Both the position numbers and the translations under genes were made by a program. A stretch of DNA of 64,000 nt, taken from contig NZ_CP110679.1 in the NCBI RefSeq assembly GCF_026167525.1, positions 2,839,501 through 2,903,500 of the forward strand. The letters are read 5' to 3'. Shown piece after piece: positions 18,522 through 26,779 of this stretch. The notes under the pieces were generated by a model. That model was not told the DNA's origin and did not search any database. It saw only the letters and a list, made by a program, of their open reading frames with translations. The stretch is from Sphingomonas sp. M1-B02 (GTDB lineage: Bacteria; Pseudomonadota; Alphaproteobacteria; Sphingomonadales; Sphingomonadaceae). Position 1 is the stretch's first letter. Every line of letters begins with the position of its first letter.

Positions 18522-19955
18522 ATGACCATCCTTTCGCGCGCCGCGCTCGCCGCCCTTCCCGCCGCCATCGCCCGCCCCGGGCACGCGCCCGATTCGATCC
18601 GCACCGGCATCGTCCATTTCGGCCCCGGCGCCTTCCACCGCGCGCACCAGGCGGCCTATGTCGACCGGCTGCTCGATCAGGATCCGCGCTGGGGAATCGC
18701 CGCGGTCTCGCTGCGCAGCCCGGGCACGGTCGCGGCACTCAAGGCGCAGGACGGGCTCTACACGCTTGCGGTGCTCGATCGGGAGCCGAGCATGCGGATC
18801 ATCGCCGCGCATTCGGATGCGATCGGCCCGGGCGAGGGCGCGCGGCTGCGCACCTTGCTCGCCGATCCCGCAGTGCGGCTGGCGACGAGCACGGTGACCG
18901 AGAAGGGCTATTGCCTGGGCGGCGACGGGACGCTGGATTTCGCGCATCCCGATATCGTCCATGACCGGCAGCGCCCGGCCGAGCCGGCGAGCGTGATCGG
19001 CTGGATCGTCGCGGGCCTGAGCGATCGCCGCGCGGCGGGGGCGGACCCCTTCGCAATGCTGTGCTGCGACAACATGACCGGCAACGGCGCGAAGCTGCGC
19101 GCCGCCTGCATCGCGCTCGCACAGGCGCAGGACCCGGCTTTGGCCGACTGGATCGAGGGGGCGGTGGCCTTTCCCGATTCGATGGTCGATTCGATCACCC
19201 CGGCGAGCGATCCGGCATTCCTGGCCAGCGTCGGCGCGGCGCTGGGGGTCGAGGATCAGGCCGCGGTCCAGCGCGAATCCTTCGCACAATGGGTGCTCCA
19301 GCGCTTCGACATGGCCGACGGCCCCGACTTCGAAGCCGCCGGAGTGACGATGACCAGCGATGTCCGCGGCTATGAGCAGGCCAAGCTGCGCATCCTCAAC
19401 GGCGCGCATTCCTCGCTTGCCTATATCGGCTTGGCGCGGGGCCATGAAACGGTGTTCGAGGCGATGGCCGATCCCGAACTCGAAGCGTTCGTGACGCGGC
19501 TGGTCCATCACGATATCGCCGCGTCGCTGAGCCCGGTGGAGGGGCTGGACGTCGCTGCCTATGCCGATGCGGTGCTCGATCGTTTCCGCAATCCGGCGAT
19601 CCGGCATCTGCTCTCGCAGATCGCCTGGGATGGTTCGCAGAAATTGCCCTATCGCCTGCTCGATACGGTGCGGGCGGCGCTGGATGCGGGGCGCGGCGTG
19701 GAGCGGCTGGCGGTGCCTATCGCGGCGTGGATCGCCTTCGTGCGCGGCAAGGCCGAGGCAGGCGAGACGATCACCGATCCGCTGGCCGATACGCTGGCGG
19801 AGGCCGCGACATCGGGCAGCCCGGTCGGCGCGATGCTCGCGATCGAGCCGGTATTCGGCGCGCGACTCGCGCAGGACGAACGCTTCGGGAAAGCGCTGAC
19901 CGATGCCTTCGAGCATATCGCGAAGGGCGACATCGCCGCGCTGCTGGCGCGCTAA
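18522..19955 (+). CDS. Mannitol dehydrogenase family oxidoreductase
   Basis: A 477-residue long-chain polyol dehydrogenase. The N-terminal NAD-binding domain has IVHFGPGAFHRAHQAAYVD, and the family motifs TVTEKGYCL, FPDSMVDSITP and AKLRILNGAHSSLAY are present; the last holds the catalytic Lys. Members act on mannitol, arabinitol, fructuronate or tagaturonate; the exact substrate cannot be read from sequence and no sugar genes adjoin it. The C-terminal helical domain is complete. Its stop overlaps the convergent hisZ stop by 4 bases. Confidence 0.9.
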   Translation: MTILSRAALAALPAAIARPGHAPDSIRTGIVHFGPGAFHRAHQAAYVDRLLDQDPRWGIAAVSLRSPGTVAALKAQDGLYTLAVLDREPSMRIIAAHSDAIGPGEGARLRTLLADPAVRLATSTVTEKGYCLGGDGTLDFAHPDIVHDRQRPAEPASVIGWIVAGLSDRRAAGADPFAMLCCDNMTGNGAKLRAACIALAQAQDPALADWIEGAVAFPDSMVDSITPASDPAFLASVGAALGVEDQAAVQRESFAQWVLQRFDMADGPDFEAAGVTMTSDVRGYEQAKLRILNGAHSSLAYIGLARGHETVFEAMADPELEAFVTRLVHHDIAASLSPVEGLDVAAYADAVLDRFRNPAIRHLLSQIAWDGSQKLPYRLLDTVRAALDAGRGVERLAVPIAAWIAFVRGKAEAGETITDPLADTLAEAATSGSPVGAMLAIEPVFGARLAQDERFGKALTDAFEHIAKGDIAALLAR

Positions 19956-21037
19956 AGCGGGGCGGGACCCTCGGCCGTGAGGGCGTGGCTGCAGAGCTGC
20001 GCCTCGGGCGTATCGTCGGTCTCCAGCGCCGCGACCGTGACCCAGCCTTCGTGGCGCAGCGCCGCGCCCGTCGCCTTCGGGGTGCCGAAGGGGAGGAACA
20101 GTCGCCGCCGCTCGCCGGTGCCGAAGCCTGAATCGAGGATCGGGTCCGCGAACAGCGAGAAGCCCACCGCAGGTTCCTCGCGCCCGCCGTCATGCACCAC
20201 GGTGTAGCTGCCGCCACGGCCGATCTCGCCGCGGACGCCCCGGGCGAAGATCGAGAAGCCGAGCCAGCTCTGATATTCGAAGCCGTGTCGCTCGGTCGGG
20301 TCGAGCGTGAGCGTCGCCTGGCCGTCGATCGCCGCGGCGATCTGCGCCAGCCCGTCGAGCCGGCTGGTGAGCTGCCCGGTATCGATCGCGCGGAGCCGCG
20401 CCATCGCCGCATCGAACGGCCCCGCCGCCTCGATCAGCGGCAGATAGGCAGGATCGATCGCCGCGACTCCGCCAGCATCCTTGGCGTCGAGCCGCTCGCG
20501 CAAGGCCTCGAGCTGCGGCGCATCGGCGGCGAGCGTGTCGACCAGATCGGGAAGCGTGAAATCGAGCGAGAGGCCGGTCACCCCCGCCGCCTGGAGCGCC
20601 TCGATCGCGACCTGGACGATCTCGCTGGCGGCGGCAACGGTATCGAGCCCGATCAGCTCGCAGCCGATCTGGCGCTTCGAGCGCTGGGGGTTGAGCGCCG
20701 AGGCACTGAGCTTCAGCCCTTGCCCCGCATAGGATAGCCGCACCGGCCGCGGATGATGGGCCATGCGGGTCGCTGCGATCCGGCCGACCTGCGCGGTGAG
20801 GTCGGGTCGGATCGCCAGCGTGCGCTGCGACACGGGATCGACGAAGCGCACTGCGTCACGCAGCCCGCCCGCCTTGAGCCGGCTCGCCAGTTCGTCAGCG
20901 AATTCGGCGAGCGGCGGATCGACCTGTTCATAGCCATAGAGCCGCGCGACGCCGAGAATGCGCGCTTCCAGCCCTGCCGCGGCATCGGCGGCGGGGGGCA
21001 GGCGATCGTGGAAGCCCTCGGGCAGGAGTCCTGTCAT
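19952..21037 (-). CDS. hisZ: ATP phosphoribosyltransferase regulatory subunit
   Basis: HisZ is a histidyl-tRNA synthetase paralogue without aminoacylation activity that completes the short form of HisG, the first enzyme of histidine synthesis. The 361-residue protein shows class II synthetase-like motifs (VRFVDPVSQRTLAIRPDLTA for motif 2) but lacks the anticodon-binding domain. It is the third gene after serC and serA on the minus strand, separated from serA by an 80-bp palindromic repeat. hisG is not in the window. Confidence 0.9.
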   Translation of the reverse strand: MTGLLPEGFHDRLPPAADAAAGLEARILGVARLYGYEQVDPPLAEFADELASRLKAGGLRDAVRFVDPVSQRTLAIRPDLTAQVGRIAATRMAHHPRPVRLSYAGQGLKLSASALNPQRSKRQIGCELIGLDTVAAASEIVQVAIEALQAAGVTGLSLDFTLPDLVDTLAADAPQLEALRERLDAKDAGGVAAIDPAYLPLIEAAGPFDAAMARLRAIDTGQLTSRLDGLAQIAAAIDGQATLTLDPTERHGFEYQSWLGFSIFARGVRGEIGRGGSYTVVHDGGREEPAVGFSLFADPILDSGFGTGERRRLFLPFGTPKATGAALRHEGWVTVAALETDDTPEAQLCSHALTAEGPAPL

Positions 21038-21058
21038 GCGCCTCCCCTAGAACAATCC

Positions 21059-21137
21059 GTCATCCCGGCGAAAGCCAGGATCTCGTGCCACCTGGCGTTC
21101 GCCTGCGGCACGAGATCCTGACTTTCGTCAGGATGAC
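21059..21137. repeat. 80-bp palindromic repeat, copy 1 (hisZ-serA gap)
   Basis: Ends gtcatcc and ggatgac are inverted. The arms, which include gccaggatctcgtgcc and ggcacgagatcctgac, form a long near-perfect stem. It fills most of the 112-base gap between serA and hisZ. Unlike the other copies its central arms differ, so the hairpin is maintained while the sequence has changed. Confidence 0.85.
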
Positions 21138-21149
21138 GCGCGTCGCACG

Positions 21150-22727
21150 TCAGAACTTCAGCGCCATCGCGGTCTTGACCCCCGGCAGGCTCCGGACCTT
21201 GCCGATCAGCTCGGCGGTCACTTCGTCGTCGACCGAGAGGAGGAGCACCGCCTCGCCGCCGGCCTGGCGACGGCCGAGGTGGAAGGTGCCGATGTTGACG
21301 CCGGCCTCGCCCAATGTGGTACCGAGCCGGCCGATGAAGCCGGGGGCATCCTCGTTGACGATGTAGAGCATGTGGCCGGCGAGATCGGCCTCGACCTTGA
21401 TGCCGAACAGCTCGACCAGCCGCGGCGCCTGATTGCCGAACAGGGTGCCCGCCACCGAGCGGTCACCCGCCTGGGTGCCGACGGTGACGCGCACCAGCGT
21501 GTGGTAATCGCCTTCGCGCTCGTGGCGCACTTCGCGCACGTCGAGCCCGCGCTCCTTCGCGAGGAAGGGTGCGTTGACCATGTTCACCGTGTCCGAATGG
21601 ACGCGCATCAGCCCGGCGAGCACCGCGCCGGTGATCGGCTTCTGGTTGAGCTCGGCGGCGGCACCCTCGACTTCGATCGAGATCGAGCTGAGCGAATCAT
21701 GCGCGAGCTGACCGACGAGGCTGCCGAGCCGCTCGGCGAGCGCCATATAGGGCTTGAGCCGCGGGGCCTCCTCGGCGGAGAGCGACGGCATGTTGAGCGC
21801 GTTGGTGACGCCGCCCGAGACGAGGAAGTCGGCCATCTGCTCGGCGACCTGGATCGCGACATTGACCTGCGCCTCGTTGGTCGAGGCGCCGAGATGTGGG
21901 GTGGAAATGAAGTTGGGCGTGCCGAACAGGGGCGATTCCTTGGCCGGCTCGGTCACGAACACGTCGAGCGCGGCGCCGCCGATATGGCCGCTGTCGAGCC
22001 CCGCCTTGAGCGCGGCCTCGTCGATCAGCCCGCCGCGCGCGCAATTGACGATGCGCACGCCCTTCTTGGTCTTGGCGAGGTTTTCGGCCGATAGGATGTT
22101 GCGCGTCTGATCGGTCAGCGGCGTGTGCAGCGTGATGAAATCGGCGCGCAGCAGCAGATCGTCGAGGCTCATCTTCTCGACCCCCATCTCGATCGCGCGC
22201 TCGGGCGTGAGGAAGGGATCGTAGGCGATCACCTTCATCTTGAGGCCCAAGGCGCGATCGGCGACGATCGAGCCGATATTGCCCGCGCCGATCAGCCCCA
22301 GCGTCTTGCCGGTGACTTCGACGCCCATGAAGCGGTTCTTCTCCCACTTGCCGGCCTGGGTCGACTTGTCGGCCTCGGGGAGATCGCGGGCGAGCGCGAA
22401 CATCAAAGCGATGGCATGTTCGGCGGTGGTGATCGAGTTGCCGAAGGGGGTGTTCATGACGACCACGCCCTTGGCGCTGGCTGCGGGGATATCGACATTG
22501 TCGACGCCGATGCCGGCTCGGCCGACGACCTTGAGGTTGGTCGCGGCTTCGAGGATTTCCGGGGTGACCTTGGTCGAGCTGCGGATCGCGAGGCCGTCAT
22601 ACTGGCCGATGATCGCCTTCAGTTCTTCGGGGGTCTTGCCGGTGATCTCGTCCACTTCGACGCCGCGCGCGCGGAAGATCTCGGCGGCCTTGGGGTCCAT
22701 TTTGTCGCTGATGAGTACTTTTGGCAT
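21150..22727 (-). CDS. serA: D-3-phosphoglycerate dehydrogenase
   Basis: First enzyme of serine synthesis, oxidising 3-phosphoglycerate with NAD. The 525-residue protein is the long form: catalytic and Rossmann domains (GRAGIGVDNVDIPAAS, LGLIGAGNIGS, HTPLTDQTRN), an intervening domain from about residue 320, and a C-terminal ACT domain (about 450-525) that may bind serine. The ATG at 22727 has a ggag ribosome-binding site and begins MPKVLISDKMDPKA. A seven-residue upstream extension reads into the palindromic repeat and is rejected. It follows serC. Confidence 0.97.
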   Translation of the reverse strand: MPKVLISDKMDPKAAEIFRARGVEVDEITGKTPEELKAIIGQYDGLAIRSSTKVTPEILEAATNLKVVGRAGIGVDNVDIPAASAKGVVVMNTPFGNSITTAEHAIALMFALARDLPEADKSTQAGKWEKNRFMGVEVTGKTLGLIGAGNIGSIVADRALGLKMKVIAYDPFLTPERAIEMGVEKMSLDDLLLRADFITLHTPLTDQTRNILSAENLAKTKKGVRIVNCARGGLIDEAALKAGLDSGHIGGAALDVFVTEPAKESPLFGTPNFISTPHLGASTNEAQVNVAIQVAEQMADFLVSGGVTNALNMPSLSAEEAPRLKPYMALAERLGSLVGQLAHDSLSSISIEVEGAAAELNQKPITGAVLAGLMRVHSDTVNMVNAPFLAKERGLDVREVRHEREGDYHTLVRVTVGTQAGDRSVAGTLFGNQAPRLVELFGIKVEADLAGHMLYIVNEDAPGFIGRLGTTLGEAGVNIGTFHLGRRQAGGEAVLLLSVDDEVTAELIGKVRSLPGVKTAMALKF

Positions 22728-22743
22728 TTTGTTTCTCCGCCCC

Positions 22744-22823
22744 GTCATTCCGGCGAAAGCCGGAATCCAGGGTTACAAAGGATGTCGCTTTTGGCTCTGG
22801 ATCCCGGCTTTCGCCGGGATGAC
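22744..22823. repeat. 80-bp palindromic repeat, copy 2 (serA-serC gap)
   Basis: Outer arms gtcattccggcgaaagccgg and ccggctttcgccgggatgac pair around a less conserved centre. It takes up nearly all of the 98-base gap between serC and serA. A readthrough mRNA would contain this hairpin between two co-transcribed genes. Confidence 0.9.
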
Positions 22824-22825
22824 GA

Positions 22826-23986
22826 TTACGAGGCGCGGGCGGTCGCGTAGGCCCAGTCGAGCCAGGGGCCGAGCGCCTCCACATCGGCGGTCTCGACGGT
22901 CGCGCCGCACCAGATGCGCAAGCCGGGAGGAGCGTCGCGATAGCCGGCGACGTCGAGCGCCGCGCCTTCCTTCTCGAGCAGCGACGCCATCGTCTTGATC
23001 AGCGCTTCGTCGGCGCCTTCGACGGTCAGGCAGACGCTGGTGGTCGAGCGGATCGACGCATCGGCGGCAAGATTGCCCAGCCAGTCGCGGGTCGCGACGA
23101 TCTCCTCAAGTGCGGCGGCATTGGCGTCCGAGCGGGCGATCAGCCCTTCGAGCCCGCCCAGGCGCTTCGCCCATTCGAGCGCGAAGATCGCGTCCTCGAC
23201 CGCGAGCATCGAGGGGGTATTGATCGTCTCGCCCTTGAACACGCCTTCGGTCAGCTTGCCCTTGGAGACCAGGCGGAACACCTTGGGCAGCGGCCAGGCG
23301 GGGGAATAGGTCTCCAGCCGCTCGACGGCGCGGGGGCCGAGGATCAGGACGCCGTGGCCGCCTTCGCCGCCCAGCACCTTCTGCCAGGAGAAAGTGGCGA
23401 CATCGATCTTGTCCCAGGGAAGGTCATAGGCGAACACCGCGCTGGTCGCGTCGGCGAAGCTCAGCCCTTCGCGATCGTCGGGGATCCAATCGCCATTGGG
23501 GACGCGCACGCCCGAGGTGGTACCGTTCCAGGTGAACAGCACGTCGTTCGACCAATCGACCGCGGCCAGATCGGGCAGCTGGCCATAATCGGCGCGCAGC
23601 ACCGTGGGGTCGATCTTGAGCTGCTTGACTGCGTCGGTCACCCAGCCTTCGCCGAAGCTTTCCCAGGCGAGCGCGGTGACCGGCTTTGCGCCCAGCATCG
23701 TCCACATCGCCATTTCGAAAGCGCCGGTGTCGGAGCCGGGAACGATGCCGATACGATGCGTGTCGGGGAGCTTGAGCATCTCGCGCATCAGGTCGATCGC
23801 ATATTGCAAGCGGGTCTTGCCGATCTTCGAGCGATGCGAGCGGCCGAGCGAATCCACGGCAAGCTTGGACGCATCCCAGCCCGGAGGCTTGGCGCAGGGA
23901 CCGGAGGAGAAATAGGGGCGCGCCGGCTTCGTTGCGGGCTTGGCGGCGGACGCGGCTGTGGCGTCGGTAACGGCAGAATCAGTCAT
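22826..23986 (-). CDS. serC: Phosphoserine aminotransferase
   Basis: Transfers an amino group from glutamate to 3-phosphohydroxypyruvate in serine synthesis, using PLP. The 386-residue protein belongs to the alphaproteobacterial group ([16 protein letters not shown] at the N-terminus; [32 protein letters not shown] with the PLP Lys near residue 200). An Ala/Thr/Lys-rich leader of about 20 residues precedes the core. The ribosome-binding site (aaggagag) is in a hairpin of the upstream serC leader RNA. First gene of a serC-serA-hisZ run. Confidence 0.97.
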   Translation of the reverse strand: MTDSAVTDATAASAAKPATKPARPYFSSGPCAKPPGWDASKLAVDSLGRSHRSKIGKTRLQYAIDLMREMLKLPDTHRIGIVPGSDTGAFEMAMWTMLGAKPVTALAWESFGEGWVTDAVKQLKIDPTVLRADYGQLPDLAAVDWSNDVLFTWNGTTSGVRVPNGDWIPDDREGLSFADATSAVFAYDLPWDKIDVATFSWQKVLGGEGGHGVLILGPRAVERLETYSPAWPLPKVFRLVSKGKLTEGVFKGETINTPSMLAVEDAIFALEWAKRLGGLEGLIARSDANAAALEEIVATRDWLGNLAADASIRSTTSVCLTVEGADEALIKTMASLLEKEGAALDVAGYRDAPPGLRIWCGATVETADVEALGPWLDWAYATARAS

Positions 23987-24038
23987 GTCAGTCTCTCCTT
24001 ACAGAGAGCACGCGCGGCGTTGGGACCGCGTGGCCCGT
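23987..24038 (-). ncRNA. serC leader (candidate serC RNA motif)
   Basis: Directly upstream of serC the minus strand can form two hairpins. The first is cgcgg / ccgcg (24030-24026 with 24017-24013) around a tcccaacg loop. The second is ctctc / gagag (24008-24004 with 23997-23993) around tgtaag. The second hairpin contains the ribosome-binding site aaggagag, 7 bases before the ATG. Position, arrangement and the tcccaacgccgcg string agree with my memory of the serC RNA motif reported upstream of serC in alphaproteobacteria. The ligand or regulator is not known. I could not align it to the family model. Confidence 0.6.
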
Positions 24039-24043
24039 CGACG

Positions 24044-24071
24044 GCCCTAGCGGCGGCGGGCGCGAAGTCAA
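24044..24071 (-). promoter_or_regulatory. Putative serC promoter
   Basis: On the minus strand ttgact (24071-24066), a 16-base spacer and tagggc (24049-24044) give a fair sigma-70 type promoter. Transcription would start near 24037, just before the two hairpins of the serC leader. The -10 box is poor, so this is a suggestion. Confidence 0.4.
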
Positions 24072-24128
24072 CCGTGGAGGGCGCAAGGCTTAACGCTTGG
24101 GCAAAGGTGACGGTCTATTGCGGACGCC

Positions 24129-25145
24129 ATGATCGAGGGATTGCGGACCGGATTGGAAGGGCTGCTGGCGGGTGCATGGACCCAGCTTGGCGGGACCCTG
24201 CTCATGCCCGGATCGACGCATTCGATCGCGGCGCTGGCGGTGACGCTCGCCTGCTTCGTCGTGCTGGCGGTCCCGCGCGGGCGCAAGCGGCCGGTGCGGC
24301 TCGCGGTCTTGCGCCGCGTGCTGCTTCCGCGGCGGCTGTTCGGCAGCGCGTCGGGGCGCACCGATCTGGCCTATTTCCTGTTCGGCTTGCTGTTTGCAGG
24401 TGCGCTGGTCGGCTGGGCGGTCTTTTCGGCCGAGCAGGTGCGGCACTTTGCGGCGGGCGTGCTGGGGGCGCCGCCTGCGCCGCGGCTACCGGGCTGGGCG
24501 AATGCCCTGATCGCGACGCCGATCCTCTTCCTCGCTTATGAATTCGCCTACTGGCTCGATCATTGGCTGATGCACCGCGTGCCGATCCTGTGGCACTTCC
24601 ACAAGGTCCATCACCAGGCCGAGAGCCTGTCGATCTTCACCAACGGACGTGTCCATCCGCTCGAATCGATCGGCTTCTACAATCTGGTGGCGCTGATTCT
24701 GGGGCTGACCGGCGCGCTGCTCGAACAGGTGCTGGGCGTGGCGACTCCGCTTGCGCTGGGCGGTACGAACCTGCTCATCATGACCGCCGCGATCCTGGTG
24801 ACGCATCTCCAGCATTCGCATCTCTGGGTCGGCTTCGGCCCGCGCTGGGGCCGGGTGCTGCTGGGCCCCGCGCATCACCAGATCCACCATTCGGCGGACC
24901 CGCGGCACTTCAACACCAATCTGGGCAGCAGCCTTGCCCTGTTCGACCGGCTGTTCGGCACCTTCCACATGCCCGCGCCCAAGCGCGAGGCGCTGCGCTT
25001 CGGCGTCGAGGATGGCGAGACCGATCCGCATGGCGTGCGCGCGGCATTGTTCGAGCCGTTCGCGGCTTCGGCGCGGAGCCTGGCTAGGGTTTCGATACGG
25101 GCTTCCACGCCGCCAGCAGCCCCCGATCCGTCATCCAGTCGGTGA
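24129..25145 (+). CDS. Sterol desaturase / fatty acid hydroxylase family membrane enzyme
   Basis: A 338-residue membrane protein with about five hydrophobic spans. It has the histidine clusters of di-iron hydroxylases: HWLMH, HFHKVHHQ, HLQHSH and HHQIHH. Family members hydroxylate or desaturate lipids at the cytoplasmic membrane; the substrate here (hopanoid, carotenoid or fatty chain) is unknown. The ATG at 24129 follows cggacgcc with a weak ribosome-binding site. The last 62 bases overlap the 3' end of the convergent hydrolase gene. Confidence 0.85.
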   Translation: MIEGLRTGLEGLLAGAWTQLGGTLLMPGSTHSIAALAVTLACFVVLAVPRGRKRPVRLAVLRRVLLPRRLFGSASGRTDLAYFLFGLLFAGALVGWAVFSAEQVRHFAAGVLGAPPAPRLPGWANALIATPILFLAYEFAYWLDHWLMHRVPILWHFHKVHHQAESLSIFTNGRVHPLESIGFYNLVALILGLTGALLEQVLGVATPLALGGTNLLIMTAAILVTHLQHSHLWVGFGPRWGRVLLGPAHHQIHHSADPRHFNTNLGSSLALFDRLFGTFHMPAPKREALRFGVEDGETDPHGVRAALFEPFAASARSLARVSIRASTPPAAPDPSSSR

Positions 25146-25965
25146 TGCGCGCGGGCCAGTTGCGCAAGGACACCATCGGCGTGGTCTCGCCCATGTTGAA
25201 GGCATGGCCGCCGGCCGCATACATGTGCAGTTCCGACGAGGCGCCCGCGGCGCGATAGGCGTTGAGCAAGTCGATGATCGGCTGCGAGCAGCAGGCATCG
25301 TCGTTGGTTGCGGTCATCAGCAAAGGCGGCGAATCCTTGTCGATCTTCTCTTCGGCATGGAGCGGCCCGGGAAAGACGAGCACACCGAAATCGGGACGCG
25401 CCGAAAGGCGGTCCACGGCATCTCCCTTGCCGGGCGCCGGCAGCGGCGGGCTGAGCAGGGTCACCCGCGCCAGTTCGCCGCCGGCGGAGAAGCCGACCAC
25501 GCCGATCCGTTTGGGGTCGAGCTTCCATGTGTCGGCGCGGCTGCGGATCAGCCGCATCGCGCGCTCCGCATCCTGGCGGGCATGTTCGAACTTGTACGGC
25601 GAATCGGTGCCGCGGAAGAGGCGGTAGCGCAGGACGAAGGCGGCGATCCCGCGCTCGTTGAACCAGCGTGCGGCATCATTGCCCTCGCTGGTGATCACCA
25701 GGAATTCGTGCGCGCCGCCCGGCATGAGCACCACCGCAGCGCCGGTCTCGCGCCCGGCGCGCGCGGGGAAATAGGTGATGCTGGGATCGTTGATCGGCTT
25801 GGTCCTATAGGCTTCCGACTGCTCGGGGATCGACTTGCGGCTCTCGAAACCTGGCGCGCCATCGGCCCAGAGCGCGATGCGTTGCGGCGCGGGCGGCGGC
25901 TGCTGGGCGAGGGCGGGCCCTATCAGGGCAAGCGCCGAGCACAGCATTGCGAGCAGTCTGACCAT
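25084..25965 (-). CDS. Exported alpha/beta hydrolase, carbohydrate-esterase-like
   Basis: A 293-residue precursor with a signal peptide (RLLAMLCSALALIGPALAQ). The mature part resembles the alpha/beta hydrolase group that includes BD-FAE and acetylxylan-esterase-like enzymes: ALWADGAPGF near the start, VVLMPGGAHEFL for the oxyanion region, VVGFSAGGELA as nucleophile elbow, and GGHAFNMG near the catalytic His. The ATG at 25965 has a strong ggggagg site; an upstream in-frame extension to 26181 is rejected. A LacI-type operator palindrome lies 24 bases upstream, which fits induction by a sugar. Exact substrate unproven. Confidence 0.82.
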   Translation of the reverse strand: MVRLLAMLCSALALIGPALAQQPPPAPQRIALWADGAPGFESRKSIPEQSEAYRTKPINDPSITYFPARAGRETGAAVVLMPGGAHEFLVITSEGNDAARWFNERGIAAFVLRYRLFRGTDSPYKFEHARQDAERAMRLIRSRADTWKLDPKRIGVVGFSAGGELARVTLLSPPLPAPGKGDAVDRLSARPDFGVLVFPGPLHAEEKIDKDSPPLLMTATNDDACCSQPIIDLLNAYRAAGASSELHMYAAGGHAFNMGETTPMVSLRNWPARITDWMTDRGLLAAWKPVSKP

Positions 25966-25988
25966 ATGCCTCCCCCGTTTCGTCGCAA

Positions 25989-26002
25989 TGGTAGCGCTAC
26001 CA
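25989..26002. promoter_or_regulatory. LacI-family type operator (14-bp perfect palindrome)
   Basis: The sequence tggtagcgctacca is a perfect palindrome, centred on the CG step typical of LacI/GalR operators. It lies between the divergent hydrolase and extensin-like genes, 24 bases upstream of the hydrolase ATG and 61 bases upstream of the other start. Similar tgNtaNcgNtaNca operators control sugar genes in Caulobacter and relatives. No LacI-family regulator gene is in the window. Confidence 0.6.
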
Positions 26003-26062
26003 GCATGCGTGTCAAACCGCTCGCCTTGCACGCCTCGGGTCGCGGCTGGTAGGCCAGCCGGG

Positions 26063-26737
26063 ATGCGGATATTTGCGGCTCTGCTCCCCTTCGCGCTCGC
26101 CAGCTGCATCTCCGGCGGCGACGGTGTGGACGATCGTCCGGCGCCGATCCGCGAACGTGTCTCGGGGCCGATCACCCTCAACGGTCCGACCCGGCGCGAG
26201 ACGCAGCAATGTTACGCCGATCTGTCGCGCGAGGAAGTGCGCTTCTCGCCGCTGCCCGATCGCGATTTCGGCAGCGGCTGCATCGTAACCGGGGCGGTCG
26301 AATTGCTCGACATCGGCGTGCCGGTCACCAGCCTCAAATCGATGCGCTGCCCCCTGGCGCGGACCTTCACCGCCTGGGTGCGCTATGCCGTCGCCCCGGC
26401 GGCCAAGCAGATATTGGGGAGCGAGTTGGTGCGCGTCGAGAGTTTCGGCACCTATTCGTGCCGCGGCATCATCGGCAACGGCGCCGCCTCGAGCGCACGC
26501 ATCTCCGAACATGGACTGGGCAATGCTGTCGATGTGGGCGGCTTCGTACTCGCCGACGGGCGGCGGATCCGGATCGAGACGCACTGGCGCTCGAATGACC
26601 CCGAAGTCCGCGAATTCCTGCGGGTGATCCAGCAATCGGCGTGCAAGCGTTTCCGCACCGTCCTAGGCCCCGATTACAACGCCGCGCACTACAACCATCT
26701 CCATCTCGACATGGGACGCGGCCCCTTCTGCCGCTGA
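26063..26737 (+). CDS. Extensin-like C-terminal domain lipoprotein
   Basis: A 224-residue precursor with a lipoprotein signal (RIFAALLPFALASC; Cys 15 would be lipidated). The rest is the extensin-like C-terminal domain common in alphaproteobacteria: SMRCPLARTFTAWVR, ESFGTYSCRGIIGN, SEHGLGNAVDVGGFVLADG, and HYNHLHLDMG near the end. The SEHGxGxAVD and HxxHLH elements resemble the metal-site pattern of D-Ala-D-Ala carboxypeptidase/VanY-type (LAS) peptidases, so a cell-wall hydrolase role is plausible. The start at 26063 is chosen because it gives a complete lipoprotein signal. Confidence 0.85.
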   Translation: MRIFAALLPFALASCISGGDGVDDRPAPIRERVSGPITLNGPTRRETQQCYADLSREEVRFSPLPDRDFGSGCIVTGAVELLDIGVPVTSLKSMRCPLARTFTAWVRYAVAPAAKQILGSELVRVESFGTYSCRGIIGNGAASSARISEHGLGNAVDVGGFVLADGRRIRIETHWRSNDPEVREFLRVIQQSACKRFRTVLGPDYNAAHYNHLHLDMGRGPFCR

Positions 26738-26779
26738 GCGCATTTGCAGCCGCGCGGCATTGCTTCTAAGCCGGGCCAA

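Noticed and set aside
21059..22823. CRISPR-like interpretation of the repeated palindromes
   Set aside because: Copies are kilobases apart, each is a single palindrome with a variable centre, and there are no regular spacers or cas genes.
22240..22998. 252-codon plus-strand frame containing VIPAKAGIQ and AFAGMT
   Set aside because: These peptides are the translation of palindromic repeat copy 2; the rest is antisense to serA and serC.
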